Below, piece after piece: positions 21,134-32,125 of a stretch of DNA of 64,000 bases. A program made the position numbers and the translations under genes. Where the stretch lies: NCBI RefSeq assembly GCF_014356525.2, contig NC_052511.1, positions 29,752,437 to 29,816,436 of the forward strand, read 5' to 3'. How positions within the stretch are numbered: position 1 is the stretch's first letter; each line of letters begins with the position of its first letter. This stretch comes from Nilaparvata lugens (lineage: Eukaryota > Arthropoda > Insecta > Hemiptera > Delphacidae). The notes under the pieces are model-generated. The model searched no databases, was not told the origin of the DNA, and was given only the letters and a program-made list of their open reading frames with translations.

Positions 21134-22882
21134 GGAGAAGAGTACGGATGCCACAGTGGATCCAGTCCAGTCCAGATTCAGCCTGAAGGTCAAGACAACT
21201 CAGGATCAATTATGGTATCACAACATCAAGCACCAGACGTGGACAACTGTGATTGGCCAACTTATGAACTGGATCAAGGTGAAACTTCAGTCCAAAATTT
21301 TTCAAAACATCCAATTGAAATTATAGTAAAACAAGAGGTACATGATGGAGAAGAAGAAAAAGTAGTAGTAGTTGGAGAAGAAGAAGAAGAAGAAGAAGAA
21401 GAAGAAGAAGAAGAAGAAGAAGAAGAACGACGACGACAACAACAACAACAACAACCGATCAAGCAAGAGGTACTAGATGGAGAAGAAGAAAAAGGAGAAG
21501 AAGAACAAAAACTGATCAAGAAAGAGGTACTAGATGGAGAAGAACAACAATTTCGAGAGACAGAAGAAGTAAAAGTGGAAAAAGTTGAGGTTAAGCAAGA
21601 AATTGATTGTTGTTTGCATATTGAGAGCACATATTCTGTTCCATCGGATAGACTGAGCTTTGAGCCCTCTTCACCTGAACATTTCAAAGTAGAAAATGTA
21701 GAAGCTATGGAGGAAGATCGATCATTCAAACATCATTCAGAAATGTTGATGCAAGACTATTCTTCTGAAATAGCTCCTGGAAGTTCTGAAAGTGGAAGCA
21801 TATATTGTATACAAAAGTTTGAGAAACATGCAAGAGCAGGTTCCCCTGAAAGGTCACTTGATGAGTCTCTTGAAAATTTATCGACACAAGATTCTATTGA
21901 AGATTGCAATGATTTGAATTCATTAAATGAAAATGATAAAACACATTTTAGTGAATCAGTAATTTGTCATTTGTGTAGCAAAACATTCAGCAACAACAAA
22001 GATCTAAATCTTCATTATATAAAATTCCATTGTAAAGTAAATCAAGGAGCAAAACCGTTTTGCTGCAAAGTCTGTGACTTTAGTACTTCAAGGAGATCAG
22101 CACTAAATTTACATAATAGAAATGCACACACTGGAGAAATGCATTACATCTGTGAATTTTGTGAGTATGTGTCCAATTCTTCTGCTAATATAAATGCACA
22201 TACAATAAGTCATACAGGAGGAAGGCCCTACTACAGTTGTGAATTTTGTGGCTTCAAGTCTTTTCAAGAATCAGATCTTACTATGCATTTATATTGCCAT
22301 TGTCACATTGAAGAAAACCCTTATAACTGTGAAATTTGTGGATATTTATGCAAAACTTATCATACTTTATCAAGACATACTCAATCTCACACAGAAAAGC
22401 ACTACTGCTGTGTAAATTGTGACTACAAAACAAATCATAAAAGGAATCTCACCAAACATTCAAGGATGCACACTGAAGAAAGACCCTACAGCTGTAATTC
22501 TTGTGACTACAAGACATCACAAAAATCAAATCTCATGTCACATCTAGAAATACACACTGAAGAAAGACCCTACAGCTGTGATTATTGTGATTACAAAACA
22601 ACAAAGAAATCATATCTCATAAGACATCTAAAAAGGCACACTAAAGAAAAAACCTACAGCTGTAATTCTTGTAATTACAAGACATCACAAAAATCAAATC
22701 TCATGTCACATCTAGAAATACACACTGAAGAAAGATCCTACAGCTGTGATTATTGTGATTACAAAACAACAAAGAAATCATACCTCATAAGACATCTAAA
22801 AAGGCACACTAAAGAAAAAACCTACAGCTGTATTCTTGTAATTACAAGACATCACAAAAATCAAATCTCATGTCACATCTAA
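21134..22882 (+). CDS. C2H2 zinc-finger protein, main exon
   Basis: The frame opens at a splice acceptor (CTAG at 21,133) in phase 0 and reads GEEYGCHSGSS before the first internal Met at 21,212. About 240 residues of acidic linker follow, with a polyglutamate run and repeated KQEVxDGEEE motifs, two of which resemble SUMO-acceptor sites. Ten C2H2 fingers follow (first CHLC near 21,966), with linkers TEERPY and TKEKTY replacing the usual TGEKPY. From 22,487 the fingers come in identical pairs. The frame breaks in the eleventh finger, where one base is missing in CTGTATTCTTG near 22,833, giving a stop at 22,882. The protein would bind DNA in the nucleus. The start codon is probably in an upstream exon. 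Confidence 0.85.
   Translation, partial: GEEYGCHSGSSPVQIQPEGQDNSGSIMVSQHQAPDVDNCDWPTYELDQGETSVQNFSKHPIEIIVKQEVHDGEEEKVVVVGEEEEEEEEEEEEEEEEERRRQQQQQQPIKQEVLDGEEEKGEEEQKLIKKEVLDGEEQQFRETEEVKVEKVEVKQEIDCCLHIESTYSVPSDRLSFEPSSPEHFKVENVEAMEEDRSFKHHSEMLMQDYSSEIAPGSSESGSIYCIQKFEKHARAGSPERSLDESLENLSTQDSIEDCNDLNSLNENDKTHFSESVICHLCSKTFSNNKDLNLHYIKFHCKVNQGAKPFCCKVCDFSTSRRSALNLHNRNAHTGEMHYICEFCEYVSNSSANINAHTISHTGGRPYYSCEFCGFKSFQESDLTMHLYCHCHIEENPYNCEICGYLCKTYHTLSRHTQSHTEKHYCCVNCDYKTNHKRNLTKHSRMHTEERPYSCNSCDYKTSQKSNLMSHLEIHTEERPYSCDYCDYKTTKKSYLIRHLKRHTKEKTYSCNSCNYKTSQKSNLMSHLEIHTEERSYSCDYCDYKTTKKSYLIRHLKRHTKEKTYSCILVITRHHKNQISCHI
21375..21429 (+). repeat. (GAA)n tract within coding sequence
   Basis: Eighteen or so GAA/GAG codons in a row give the polyglutamate stretch of the zinc-finger protein, followed by arginine and glutamine codon runs (CGACGACGA, CAACAACAA). 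It keeps the frame. Confidence 0.9.
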
Positions 22883-23492
22883 AAATACACACTGAAGAAA
22901 GACCCTACAGCTGTGATTATTGTGATTACAAAACAACAAAGAAATCATACCTCATAAGACATCTAAAAAGGCACACTAAAGAAAAAACTACAGCTGTAAT
23001 TCTTGTAATTACAAGACATCACAAAAATCAAATCTCATGTCACATCTAGAAATACACACTGAAGAAAGACCCTACAGCTGTGATTATTGTGATTACAAAA
23101 CAACAAAGAAATCATATCTCATAAGACATCTAAAAAGGCACACTAAAGAAAAAACCTACAGCTGTAATTCTTGTAATTACAAGACATCACAAAAATCAAA
23201 TCTCATGTCACATCTAAAAATACACACTGAAGAAAGACCCTACAGCTGTGATTATTGTGATTACAAAACAACAAAGAAATCATACCTCATAAGACATCTA
23301 AAAAGGCACACTAAAGAAAAAACCTACAGCTGTAATTCTTGTAATTACAAGACATCACAAAAATCAAATCTCATGTCACATCTAGAAATACACACTGAAG
23401 AAAGACCCTACAGCTGTGATTATTGTGATTACAAAACAACAAAGAAATCATATCTCATGAAACATCTAAGAAGGCACACTGAAGAAAAACCC
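22487..23492 (+). repeat. 168-bp two-finger tandem repeat, six units
   Basis: Units begin at 22,487, 22,655, 22,823, 22,989, 23,157 and 23,325. Each encodes two C2H2 fingers: one with CNSCNYKTSQKSNLMSHLEIH and one with CDYCDYKTTKKSYLIRHLKRH. Units differ by only a few bases. Five are exactly 168 bp; the third is 166 bp because of two one-base losses, at about 22,833 and 22,988. A more diverged unit follows at 23,493. Confidence 0.9.
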
Positions 23493-23717
23493 TACTGCTG
23501 TAATTCTTGTGACTACAAGACAACACAGAAATCACATCTCAAGTCACATCTAGATATACACACTGGAGGAGGAATCCACAGCTGTAATTCTTGTGAATAC
23601 AAAACAATACAGAAATCATATTTCATAACACAAAGAATGCCCACTGGAGAAAAACCCTACAGCTGTGTGATTCTTGTGACTAAAAAGGAGCAAACAAATC
23701 ATTGCAAAACATCATAG
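22883..23717 (+). pseudogene. Zinc-finger array, out-of-frame continuation
   Basis: The finger pattern continues without a gap but in shifted frames. From 23,037 the frame is open again to 23,717 and encodes about seven complete fingers plus a degraded last one (FITQRMP, then a lost second cysteine pair). The two missing bases upstream mean a ribosome starting at the gene start would not read this part in finger frame. Either the gene is truncated, or the two losses are sequencing errors in a near-identical array. Restored frame would give about 20 fingers in total. Confidence 0.7.
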
Positions 23718-23903
23718 AAGGAGACTGAGCCCTATGGTTGTGAATCGTTTTAGCATTCCACACAGAAAGATTTCATAACTCCAACAAAATTTAAGAGCAA
23801 ATACAGGATGAAATAAGCCTAAGGCAGGATTTCAAAATATCTGAATTCAACTTTCAACTATTATAATCTCAGCCCAACCCATTCTATCTAAGCTTAAGAC
23901 TTC

Positions 23904-23909
23904 AATAAA
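23904..23909 (+). terminator. Candidate polyadenylation signal
   Basis: AATAAA about 190 bp after the end of the zinc-finger array, in the right orientation for that gene. It is only a sequence match. Confidence 0.4.
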
Positions 23910-24449
23910 ACACGAAGTGCGAATCCACATTACATTAGAAAGTACCTTGCAAACTCTTACGAGTTATTCTAAATGTAGGTAGCCAAATTACTAACCAACT
24001 GTTCCAATTATATTTTTCAAATAGAGTTTTCAGCCAGTGGAAATCGAATTTTTATATGTTTGGAATCTCATTAGAGCATTGAAGTATTCTCAAATTAAGT
24101 TACATTCACAAATTATTTGACAATACTTCCGCCTAAAACTATTGAAACTCACATTAAGATAATGTCAATATTTGGTTAATTTTTTATGCTTTTTGAACCA
24201 AAATGGGACGACAATTTACTATATTTTATTGATGTTTTTTCCCAAGACGAAACACTATCTAATAACTTTACTGAAGTTATTCTAAACTGTTGTTTAGATA
24301 ATGTGTATCTTCGTAAATATTTAATAACACTTACCGTACTCTTTGTGATGAGATGAGGTATGCATTTTCCTCCTGAGGAGGAGCTTTATCAGCCTGAAAC
24401 AAGGGACGCTTGCTTTCTAAGGGTTTCTCTATATTTTATTATACATCAA
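23910..24449. other. Unassigned spacer
   Basis: AT-rich sequence downstream of the zinc-finger gene. Nothing recognised. Confidence 0.3.
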
Positions 24450-24978
24450 TTTCCAATAATAATAATAATTAAGAGGAGTTTATTGACAAAACATATACAT
24501 AATTTATTGTTATATTATAAATACAAAATTGCTAATACTAAACTTAGTTCTAATTATGATACCCCACTATAATAATATGTGTCGGGGTGATCATAATGTT
24601 CTTTTCTAAAACATGTATAAAAAATGTAATTAGTAATTTTAGTTATAAAGGTTTGTTAGTTATCAAAGGTAGGTAGAATAAAAAGAAGATAGTAGTTCAT
24701 CCTATTTACAATGAGCTCCTCGGTCTGGTAAATGCCACTATCATATAACCAATTCCGTACTGCTCTTTTAAATCTATTTATATTTATTTCGTCCTTTGCG
24801 ATCTGCGGGATTTTATTGAAAATTCTAGGACCTAAATATTGTACCTCTGACCAAAAGCTGTGTTCATTGTGGGAATGAGAAGAAAATTCAGATTTCTAAT
24901 TCTGGTGTTGTGGCTATGGAAAATTAAATCGGTAAAATTTGTATTCTTAATATAAATTACTAAAACTAATACATATAA

Positions 24979-25272
24979 CTATCTGACGCTGAGAACTCTA
25001 CTTTCGGTGAACAATTCACTTGTTGGAAAACGGTTGTTTCTGTTTGTCATAACCTTAAGAATATGTTTCTGAGCTTTAAAAATTGAATCTATTAATTTGT
25101 AATTTGCTGCACCCCAAACCAACAGCCCATATCTCAAAAGTGACTCTACAAGTGAGAAATATACTATTCTAATCATATCTTTACTAATTATATGACAAAG
25201 CTGGTAGAACTTATAAATGAGCTTTCTTATTTTCTTAGTTGTGTACGATATAATATGTTCATCCCATTTCAA
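24979..25272 (-). pseudogene. LINE ORF2 C-terminal part
   Basis: Begins with KMKWDEHIISYTTKKIRKLIY-like sequence, a typical region after the RT thumb, then YFSLVESLLRYGLLVWG, the usual hydrophobic helix of LINE ORF2. It follows the palm fragment at 25,299-25,679 after a stop/frameshift near 25,290. Confidence 0.7.
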
Positions 25273-25298
25273 TCGATCATCTACAATATTATACCTAG

Positions 25299-25679
25299 TT
25301 ATTTAACATTATCAGAGTGCTTAATGAGAGGACAATCACAGTTTCGATTCTCCCCTTTACAATAATGGAGCTTCATTGATGACTTTGACCGTTTGGTGCT
25401 ATCAGTTATAGAAAAGGTTAAGAAATTTGTTTTCCCTGCATTTAGTGTTAATAGGTTGTTCCCCATCCATGTGGTGACCCTGGAGAGTTCTGTTTCTGCT
25501 GTTTGAAATACCTCATCCCAGTTTCTACCCTGGAAAAGCAGGGCCGTGTCATCTGCAAATGCTATTACCCTACCTCTGATTCGAATGGAGCACAACTCAT
25601 TTGCAAATATAAGATATAAAATTGGGCCCAAAACTGTTCCTTGAGGAATTCCAAATTCCATGGATCCTTCTGCACTCAT
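25299..25679 (-). pseudogene. LINE reverse transcriptase palm fragment
   Basis: Carries FGIPQGTVLGPILYLIF and the catalytic FADDTALLF, then a thumb-like WMGNNLLTLNAGKTNFLTF. The N-terminal half of the RT and the endonuclease are absent. The active site is intact but the gene is a fragment. Confidence 0.8.
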
Positions 25680-25799
25680 GTGACTAACACATGATTTTAG
25701 CTGTTGTAAAAACTCAGTAATACAGACTTGGGTCTTTGTATTCTGGCGTCAAGCTCCTATAGTTCATAAGTTGTCCGCTCTGATGGTAGTTATTCATTA

Positions 25800-27300
25800 G
25801 TGCTAGCTTGTAGTATGCTCACTTTGCCTACTTCTAATTTTGTATTTTTTAGATGTGATTTTCTGATGTATTTAATTCGTTTCATTGTTCTAGTAATTTA
25901 TATTGCAGTTTTTGTCATATTCTGCAATTATTTGAGCCATTTTGCATTGGTTCTGTGTCATTTTTATTTCCAATACTTTGATCTCCCATCGTTGGCTACA
26001 ATCAATGCTTGCTTCCACTTGTTCTCTTCTTCAAGTCAAGTTGCCCTTTCGAGGCTTCCCCTTTTATTTCTTCAAATATGTAGCAATTTTATCTTTTCAC
26101 CTAAAATTAATGTTTTAAAGTGTTTTCTAAGCTCTCCTTGGCATTCTGTGCAAATAAGTTTCTTCGTGGGATTTTTTCTCATCAAAATATCTTCATCATT
26201 CCAAAAGCTAACCTAATAGCTCTGCATCACCTTGTGTTCAACTTCAAAAATACAAAACTAATTCTCCTTGAACTCGATCATCAAAATTCAAATGTTTTTC
26301 TGCCATCATAAACTCTTATGAACACTCAAAAATTGTAATTGTGAGTATTTAATTGTAAGTTCAATTTTTCTCCCTTGGCACTTTGTCTGATTGGTATGGT
26401 TACAAGTCACTACTTTTAGGCCACAATATTGCTTGTCATTTGACTACCTCTCTGCATCAGGACACCTTGATCTGCCACTCTTGTCGTTTGACTATTTCCA
26501 AGCTAGATCTTACTGCCAACTTCAAATTTCATGAACTCCCCGTGTGCAATCTCTGTGTGCATCCAGTGATCTGGTTTCTCAAGTGTGCTCAGAACTTTCT
26601 GTATCAAATTGTTTCAACTGTGTCAAAAATGAACTGTATCAAATCAATTCAAATTGTTTTCACTGTCATTATGGACAATCCTAGTTTGTGCCAACAGCAA
26701 CCATTATCTCATATTTTGCATATATTATGAACTCTGGCACCCTGCCATCCCAGCCAACAATTACAAATTTCGTGTGTCAGTCCACCCTGGATCCTGTCTA
26801 TCCACTCTGAGATCATTCATCGGTCTTCGGCGCTCTTCTCCTTGGTCGACGGAGCTTGTCTCATCGGTCGTCGGAGTCCTGCTTCATCGGTCTTTGGTGC
26901 CCTCCTCATTGGTCGCCTTTTCTCTCACTGATTGCATCCAAGGTGCCCTGCCGCCTGTCCAGGTCCGAGTCACTGGTGTGTGTCTCACGTGCCCTCCCGG
27001 GAACAAGTTAGATGGCCTGACTTGCAACATTTGCTTATCAGATGAGTTTGTCACTTTCAATATTTTTAGACTTATTCTTTGGCCCTTTTTACACAGAGGT
27101 TTTTCTAACATTCATATTTTCATTCTTTGAAAATTGCTACTTATTTGTTAAATTGAAACTTCTACTTACCCTTTTTTATGAGTCTCTTTCTCCTTTTACC
27201 ACAACATTGGAAAGCCTGTTGTGCAACAATTTTGCCACTTAGTATTTGAAGTCACATTTAGTAACTCTGTATATGAATAATTTTAGGAATTCACAACGTT
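25800..27300. other. Unassigned region with open frames and Cys pairs
   Basis: Overlapping plus-strand open frames (25,800-26,216, 26,383-26,730, 26,654-27,130) show no recognised family. Two stretches have paired cysteines: CHSC then CNLC near 26,480-26,560, and CLTC then CNIC near 26,985-27,035. These could be remnants of a zinc-binding protein of a mobile element, or chance. The sequence is less AT-rich around 26,800-27,010 than its surroundings. Confidence 0.3.
26818..26912. repeat. Degenerate 22-bp GC-rich tandem repeat
   Basis: CATCGGTCTTCGG, CATCGGTCGTCGG, CATCGGTCTTTGG and CATTGGTCGCC follow one another, with an extra TTGGTCGACGG, at about 22-bp spacing. Confidence 0.5.
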
Positions 27301-28318
27301 TTAACACTAATTACTAATCATTTCTAATCAGACAGTAGCCTACAGCTGTCTCTTGCTCTGTTCTGCACATTAGCCAAGCTGCTTCTGGTGCCCTCTCATG
27401 CCATACTAAGTATTGTTATGATCTGTTGAGATTTAATTTGAATTTAATTTAATATTTCTACCCTTTTTGTCACTCATTTTCTCAGGAACAATAATCTTAA
27501 GAATCAGTGAAAGAGAATTCACAGACGATTGCTTATCTATTGAATATATTGAGTTTCTAAATATGTTATTTCAGGACTATCAAATTGCTCGAATCAGCTA
27601 TTGAAAATAAACCAAAATTATCAAGTTTTCATCTATTTATATTCAAATTACATATTAATTTACATTAAAGACTATATCTATAATCATTATATTGTATTCT
27701 TACATTCCTATATTCAAATATTCACAAATGTTTTGTAATATCCATTGACTTATTGACACATTTGAATTTCTGCAATTATTGTTGTACTAGCCTTTTATAT
27801 CTCCATCATCAGTAAAACTCTTTGTTCGTTTTTGAAGAATTCTGAGCGTATGACAAAAGGGCAAAATAAATTCAGTCATTGTCTCTGTACAACATTGTCT
27901 TTATTTAGAAAAATCACTATCACAGTTATCAAATTTAGAACTTTTACATTTTCAGGTTCACAATTACAATTCTTTTTAAACATTCTAGAGTCAATTACAA
28001 TTTAAATAGAGGTCGTAATTTCAATTTGGCACTTCGTTGGGTCCGTGGTGTAAGAACTAGACAAGTTTTAGTTCTTTTATCAAATTCTGCGTCTCACACC
28101 AATCAGTCCACTTTAAAGTTAGGTTGGCTTTACGACCCAACCTGCCACGAGACTCATCAGCTGTAATGATTTAAAGATGAGAAATGAAATTGAATTGTTG
28201 GCACCATAATTTGGTTTATGTGCATTTTTTACTCTACTAAATAAATGATTACTAAATAAATCAGTGTTTTGAAGTAAATAAGTCAGAAAATTGTTTGAAT
28301 TGAATCTCCTTTCTCTAG
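27301..28318. other. Unassigned spacer, possible intron
   Basis: AT-rich with no coding signal. It ends in the acceptor TTTCTCTAG at 28,310-28,318. Confidence 0.3.
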
Positions 28319-28453
28319 GATGCCAAGGATATAATTTCCACTGACTTAAAAACTGAATGTGACCTGTATAGTGAATCTCAGTTTACTGTTCACGTTATAA
28401 AGACAGTGGCAATTGAAGGACGGCAAAGTTGCCAACCACCTCCCAGTAAATAG
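28319..28453 (+). CDS. Candidate 3' terminal exon, 44 codons
   Basis: Follows a good pyrimidine-rich acceptor (CTCCTTTCTCTAG) and is open in phase 0: DAKDIISTDLKTECDLYSES to PPPSK and a TAG at 28,451-28,453. The phase matches the donor at 11,407. It could be an alternative last exon of the zinc-finger locus or belong to another gene. No domain is recognised. The short length makes chance possible. Confidence 0.35.
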   Translation, partial: DAKDIISTDLKTECDLYSESQFTVHVIKTVAIEGRQSCQPPPSK

Positions 28454-29968
28454 CTGTGATTCAAGTCATTATTCTGGTACCTATAGCCTATCTTATTTAT
28501 AATATTTATTATTCAGCTCTTGTTTGCAATGAACAATTTTATCACAATTTTATGTTGTTTGTCAAGAAAATATAGATCTTATCATTATAATGATGATACA
28601 TTTTTATGAATGGATGAGGTGATTTTTTTGGTAGTTCATTATAGGCTATTTCTTCATACTCAACAAACGATTTGTGCCTGCTAGAAAAAGATAGAGCTAT
28701 CTGCTATGTCTAATGACAGATAAGGATGGGATCCAATGTCAGTCTGCTGCTGTAGTCACTTCATTGAGTTTTTTGAGGATTTTCTCAGGATTAAGTTACT
28801 CTATTTTTTATAACTCTGCTGTACATAACAGCAGAAAGCTGAAGTTTTCAGGGAATTTCCTTCTAGGTTTAGTTGCAGTAAAGAATAAAAGTGGAACTTG
28901 AATTCACTATCAGAGAGTTGTGCTGTGTGTATTGTGACAACGTCGAGGTCAATTATTGTTTCTTATTGGCGCTAATCTGTTAGGTTAGGTTAGAGGGAGA
29001 ATATCTTTAGTCATTAAACAACAAAGTGGCCGTCCATCCACTTCACATTTCCCAAACATTGTCGTACATGTCCTTTTACACTGCACACAATTGATCAGCA
29101 ACTCTCTCCAAATGTTGAAATTGGCCATACAAACTAAACAACTTGCGGTTACAATAACTATAACCATGGTTATTATAGTATACCATAGTTATATAGTTAT
29201 AACTATATGCTTCAAAAATTGTAGAATGAAATAAGGTAATAAAATAAAACACACATTAATTAATGTATATGTTTTATTAATGTAATTCTTGTTTATAAAC
29301 TAGAAAATACCTAATTTTATAAAATTTCCATACATAATTATTTCTCTTTACAATTTCCAATTTGAGTTTTTCTACAGTATTCACAATGTCTGTTGAAATA
29401 ATAAATTCTTGCCGAGAATGAAACAGCAAATAACAGGAAATTTGAATACCATAGTGGAAATTACATTTTTTGTGATTTTAATTTTTATTCTCTCTTGAAT
29501 ATCAATTTGAGATTATTATCAATAAAAAATACATACAAATAATATAAAACTATCTCCCAAGTAATTCTGAAATGAAGAAAAAATTATTCCTTGATAATTT
29601 GGAGTAGCTCTACCCAAAAGATAATTTGATGCAGTAAGCTTACTCTTTTATTTCTTCAGTGCATATTCAAATCATGAATATGAAATCACAAATTTATATA
29701 AACAAAAATATTCTAGGAATAGAATAACATTTAATAAAAAATCTTCAAATTACTAGATAATCAATAGGCTACATTTCCATGCAATATATACCTTATAGTA
29801 TGTCCCTTTCGCTAGCAATTAATAGAGATTTTTTGAAAATGGATATAGCCTATTTAGCAGTATCACAAACATAAATTTTCATTCAAAACTATAATATACA
29901 AATTGCTTTCTTTTCCAAATAATAGGTAGGCCTACCGTACATAATGTTATAACATTTTGTAGCAACGC
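28454..29968. other. Unassigned spacer
   Basis: AT-rich. A short TTAGGTTAGGTTAG at about 28,980 is too short to count as telomeric. Around 29,150-29,206 there are short palindromic runs built from ATAACTATA, CCATGG and TATAGTTATAACTATA. No coding signal. Confidence 0.35.
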
Positions 29969-30160
29969 ATTGCCAAGCTCGGGTTAAGACATTTGAACAT
30001 GGTCAAGCAGGGTACAAATAACAAGTGTGCAATTATCGATAGAAACTAAATCGCCATAGAAACTCATGTATGTTTAAGTGGATGCGTTGTAAAGCGTACA
30101 TGATTTTTCGATCAAATCATGTTCAAACGTCTTAACCAAGCTTGATGGTGAAACCGGATA
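29969..30160. mobile_element. Small MITE related to the 15,280-20,814 element
   Basis: The left arm CAAGCTCGGGTTAAGACATT, then TGAACATGGT, pairs with the right arm, which reads CAAGCTTGGTTAAGACGTTT, then GAACATGATTTG, when reverse complemented. Its right end GGTGAAACCGG resembles the end of the element at 15,280. About 190 bp, non-coding. Confidence 0.6.
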
Positions 30161-30312
30161 TATAAGACTAAATCCGAGATTTGCATGAAGCTGCACATAT
30201 CAAAAATTTCTGCAGAGTGAAGAATTTCTTGAAATAAGTATCATAATATTTCCCCCCAAACCCTCCCCTAGTGGAAGTGATCAATATAGATCAATAAAAA
30301 AGTACTATTACC

Positions 30313-30457
30313 TATTGATATCAATACACATCATTACATATCCATGGATATGTATTGATGTGTATTGGCCGAAATACCTATTGATATCAATAGGCCTACA
30401 CATCAATGGGTAGCCATGGATATCAATACATAACCAGCTGTATTGATATCAATACAG
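30313..30457. repeat. Cluster of perfect palindromes
   Basis: Four perfect palindromes within 145 bp: TATTGATATCAATA (30,313-30,326), TACATATCCATGGATATGTA (30,335-30,354), CCTATTGATATCAATAGG (30,377-30,394) and CTGTATTGATATCAATACAG (30,438-30,457). Related half-sites (TGTATTGATGTGTATTGG; ATGGATATCAATACA; GATCAATA) fill the gaps. It is non-coding. Confidence 0.85.
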
Positions 30458-30479
30458 ATCAATAGCCATCCAGAAGCAG

Positions 30480-31495
30480 CATGTCCCCTTTATAGAAAAA
30501 ATCTTCTTTTAAATCTAGGAGAGCAGCTTAGGATGAAGATAACATTTGCAAGGATTAGAATAATCTAATCCAGCTGCGACAAGCATCAGACAAGGGAGTA
30601 TACCTGTTTAATTATCTATAATCAATATAAGTAAATTGGATTCAGTGAAAAGATGTCTATTGACATATTGATAAAAAATTAAGGAATGTAAATAGTTGAG
30701 ACATAAATAATGTAAAAAGTAGTTAATGAAAATAACTCATAGGTACGCATGTAATTTATTTATGAAGAAAGGTCCTTATTGTGGTGCTCCAGAATAATTT
30801 AATCTCTCCCTGTTTAAAGTAGCAATTTTTTGAGCTACATACTGGTTTATGTTACTGCACCTCAATTCAATTCCAATTTTTGAAGCATTCAGATTTTCCT
30901 CCAGAATCCGGTGTTTAAATATTTCTAGAACAAATAACAGTTGAAAGTATAAAATCTTAAAAAATTAGAAAATAAGGATTTTATTTCCTAAATTAATCTG
31001 AAAATTTATTTGAAAACCTAAAAATGTATTTAAATATGTATGACGAATCTCCCTCTCGTGAAAGGAAAGTCCAAGATAACACAAGAGCGTTTTTTTTCAC
31101 TTGAAAATTATGTCCTCACAGTTTTACATTATAACATTATACTCTGGTGGGAAAGTCGAGAAACCCCCATTTTTCACGTGAAAAAATGTGGAAAAGTTCC
31201 ATCTTTTCACGTTTAAAGTACGTGAACCTAAAACTTGAAAATAACATTTTTTTATAATAACCACATTTTTTGAAAATAACCATATCATATGATTCATATC
31301 AAGGAATTTGAAATAAAGCCAAAGATATGCTCAAAAGCCATGAGACCAATAGTCTATGTGGGGGAATATTTATTTCCTGAAAATATTTATTATTGAATTG
31401 TGATGTAAATGCTTTATTGATGTATTTTTTTGATGGAAATAGATTGAATTGAATTGAGTATTGAGCATTGAGGTATTTCATAACTGTTGCAATAA
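30480..31495. other. Unassigned spacer
   Basis: AT-rich. No gene or clear repeat seen, apart from short TTTTCACGTGAAAA-like motifs at 31,175-31,215. Confidence 0.3.
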
Positions 31496-32125
31496 TAACT
31501 GACCGAGCGAAGTGAGGTCTAAGATTCAAGTCAACGGTTTGGCATTTCTCTTAATGTTTAAATGTTTATGTTTACATGTTGCACATTTACGGCGAAACGC
31601 GGTAATATATTCTCATGAAATTTGACAGGTATGTTCCTTTTCAAATTGCGCATCGACGTATATGCAAGAATTTTGGAAATTTTGCATTTCAAGGATGATA
31701 TGAAATGAAAAAGGAGCCTCCTTCATAGATTTACGCCAATGTTAGAGTAAAAATCAGACTGTAGAATTATTCATCATAAATCAGCTGTCTAGTGGACTAT
31801 AATATACTACCCGTTCAAAAACATAGAACATCTTGAAAATGTATCTTTGCTTAAACGTTAGAAGACAGTTGACTATAATACTACTCGTTCAAAAACATCG
31901 ATCATCTTGAAAATGTATATTTCCATCAACGTTGTAGACAGTTGCAGCAAGACCTGATGACAGCGCTCTCACTTACATTCCAGGACGGCACGTCACAGTA
32001 CGATAGGACAGAAAGCTCTATGTTTATTCAGAATTTTTCCTAGACATTCTAAATTGATAAATTATTTATACATTTTTGAGAAAACATAACAACAGGTCAA
32101 TGTAACTTACTGAGCGCGAGGTCAA
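31496..32125. repeat. Probable dispersed repeat
   Basis: GACCGAGCGAAGTGAGGTC near the left edge is echoed by CTGAGCGCGAGGTC near 32,110 in the same orientation. Inside, a unit with CGTTCAAAAACAT and CATCTTGAAAATGTAT at 31,790-31,844 is repeated at 31,868-31,920. Non-coding. Boundaries are approximate. Confidence 0.4.

Larger units (their letters stand above)
24450..25690 (-). mobile_element. LINE 3' fragment
   Basis: A minus-strand LINE piece with reverse transcriptase palm and C-terminal region, then a 3' UTR ending in an (AAT)n tail at about 24,452-24,470. The 5' part is missing beyond about 25,690. Confidence 0.7.

Noticed and set aside
21274..21729. Minus-strand 151-codon Ser/Cys-rich frame
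   Set aside because: Antisense shadow of the GAA-rich part of the zinc-finger exon.
22487..23492. Regular repeats resembling a CRISPR-like array
   Set aside because: The 168-bp units are contiguous and encode zinc fingers; there are no spacers, and the sequence is eukaryotic.
28979..28993. TTAGGTTAGGTTAG, the insect telomere motif
   Set aside because: Fewer than three full units; too short to mean a telomere or an interstitial array.
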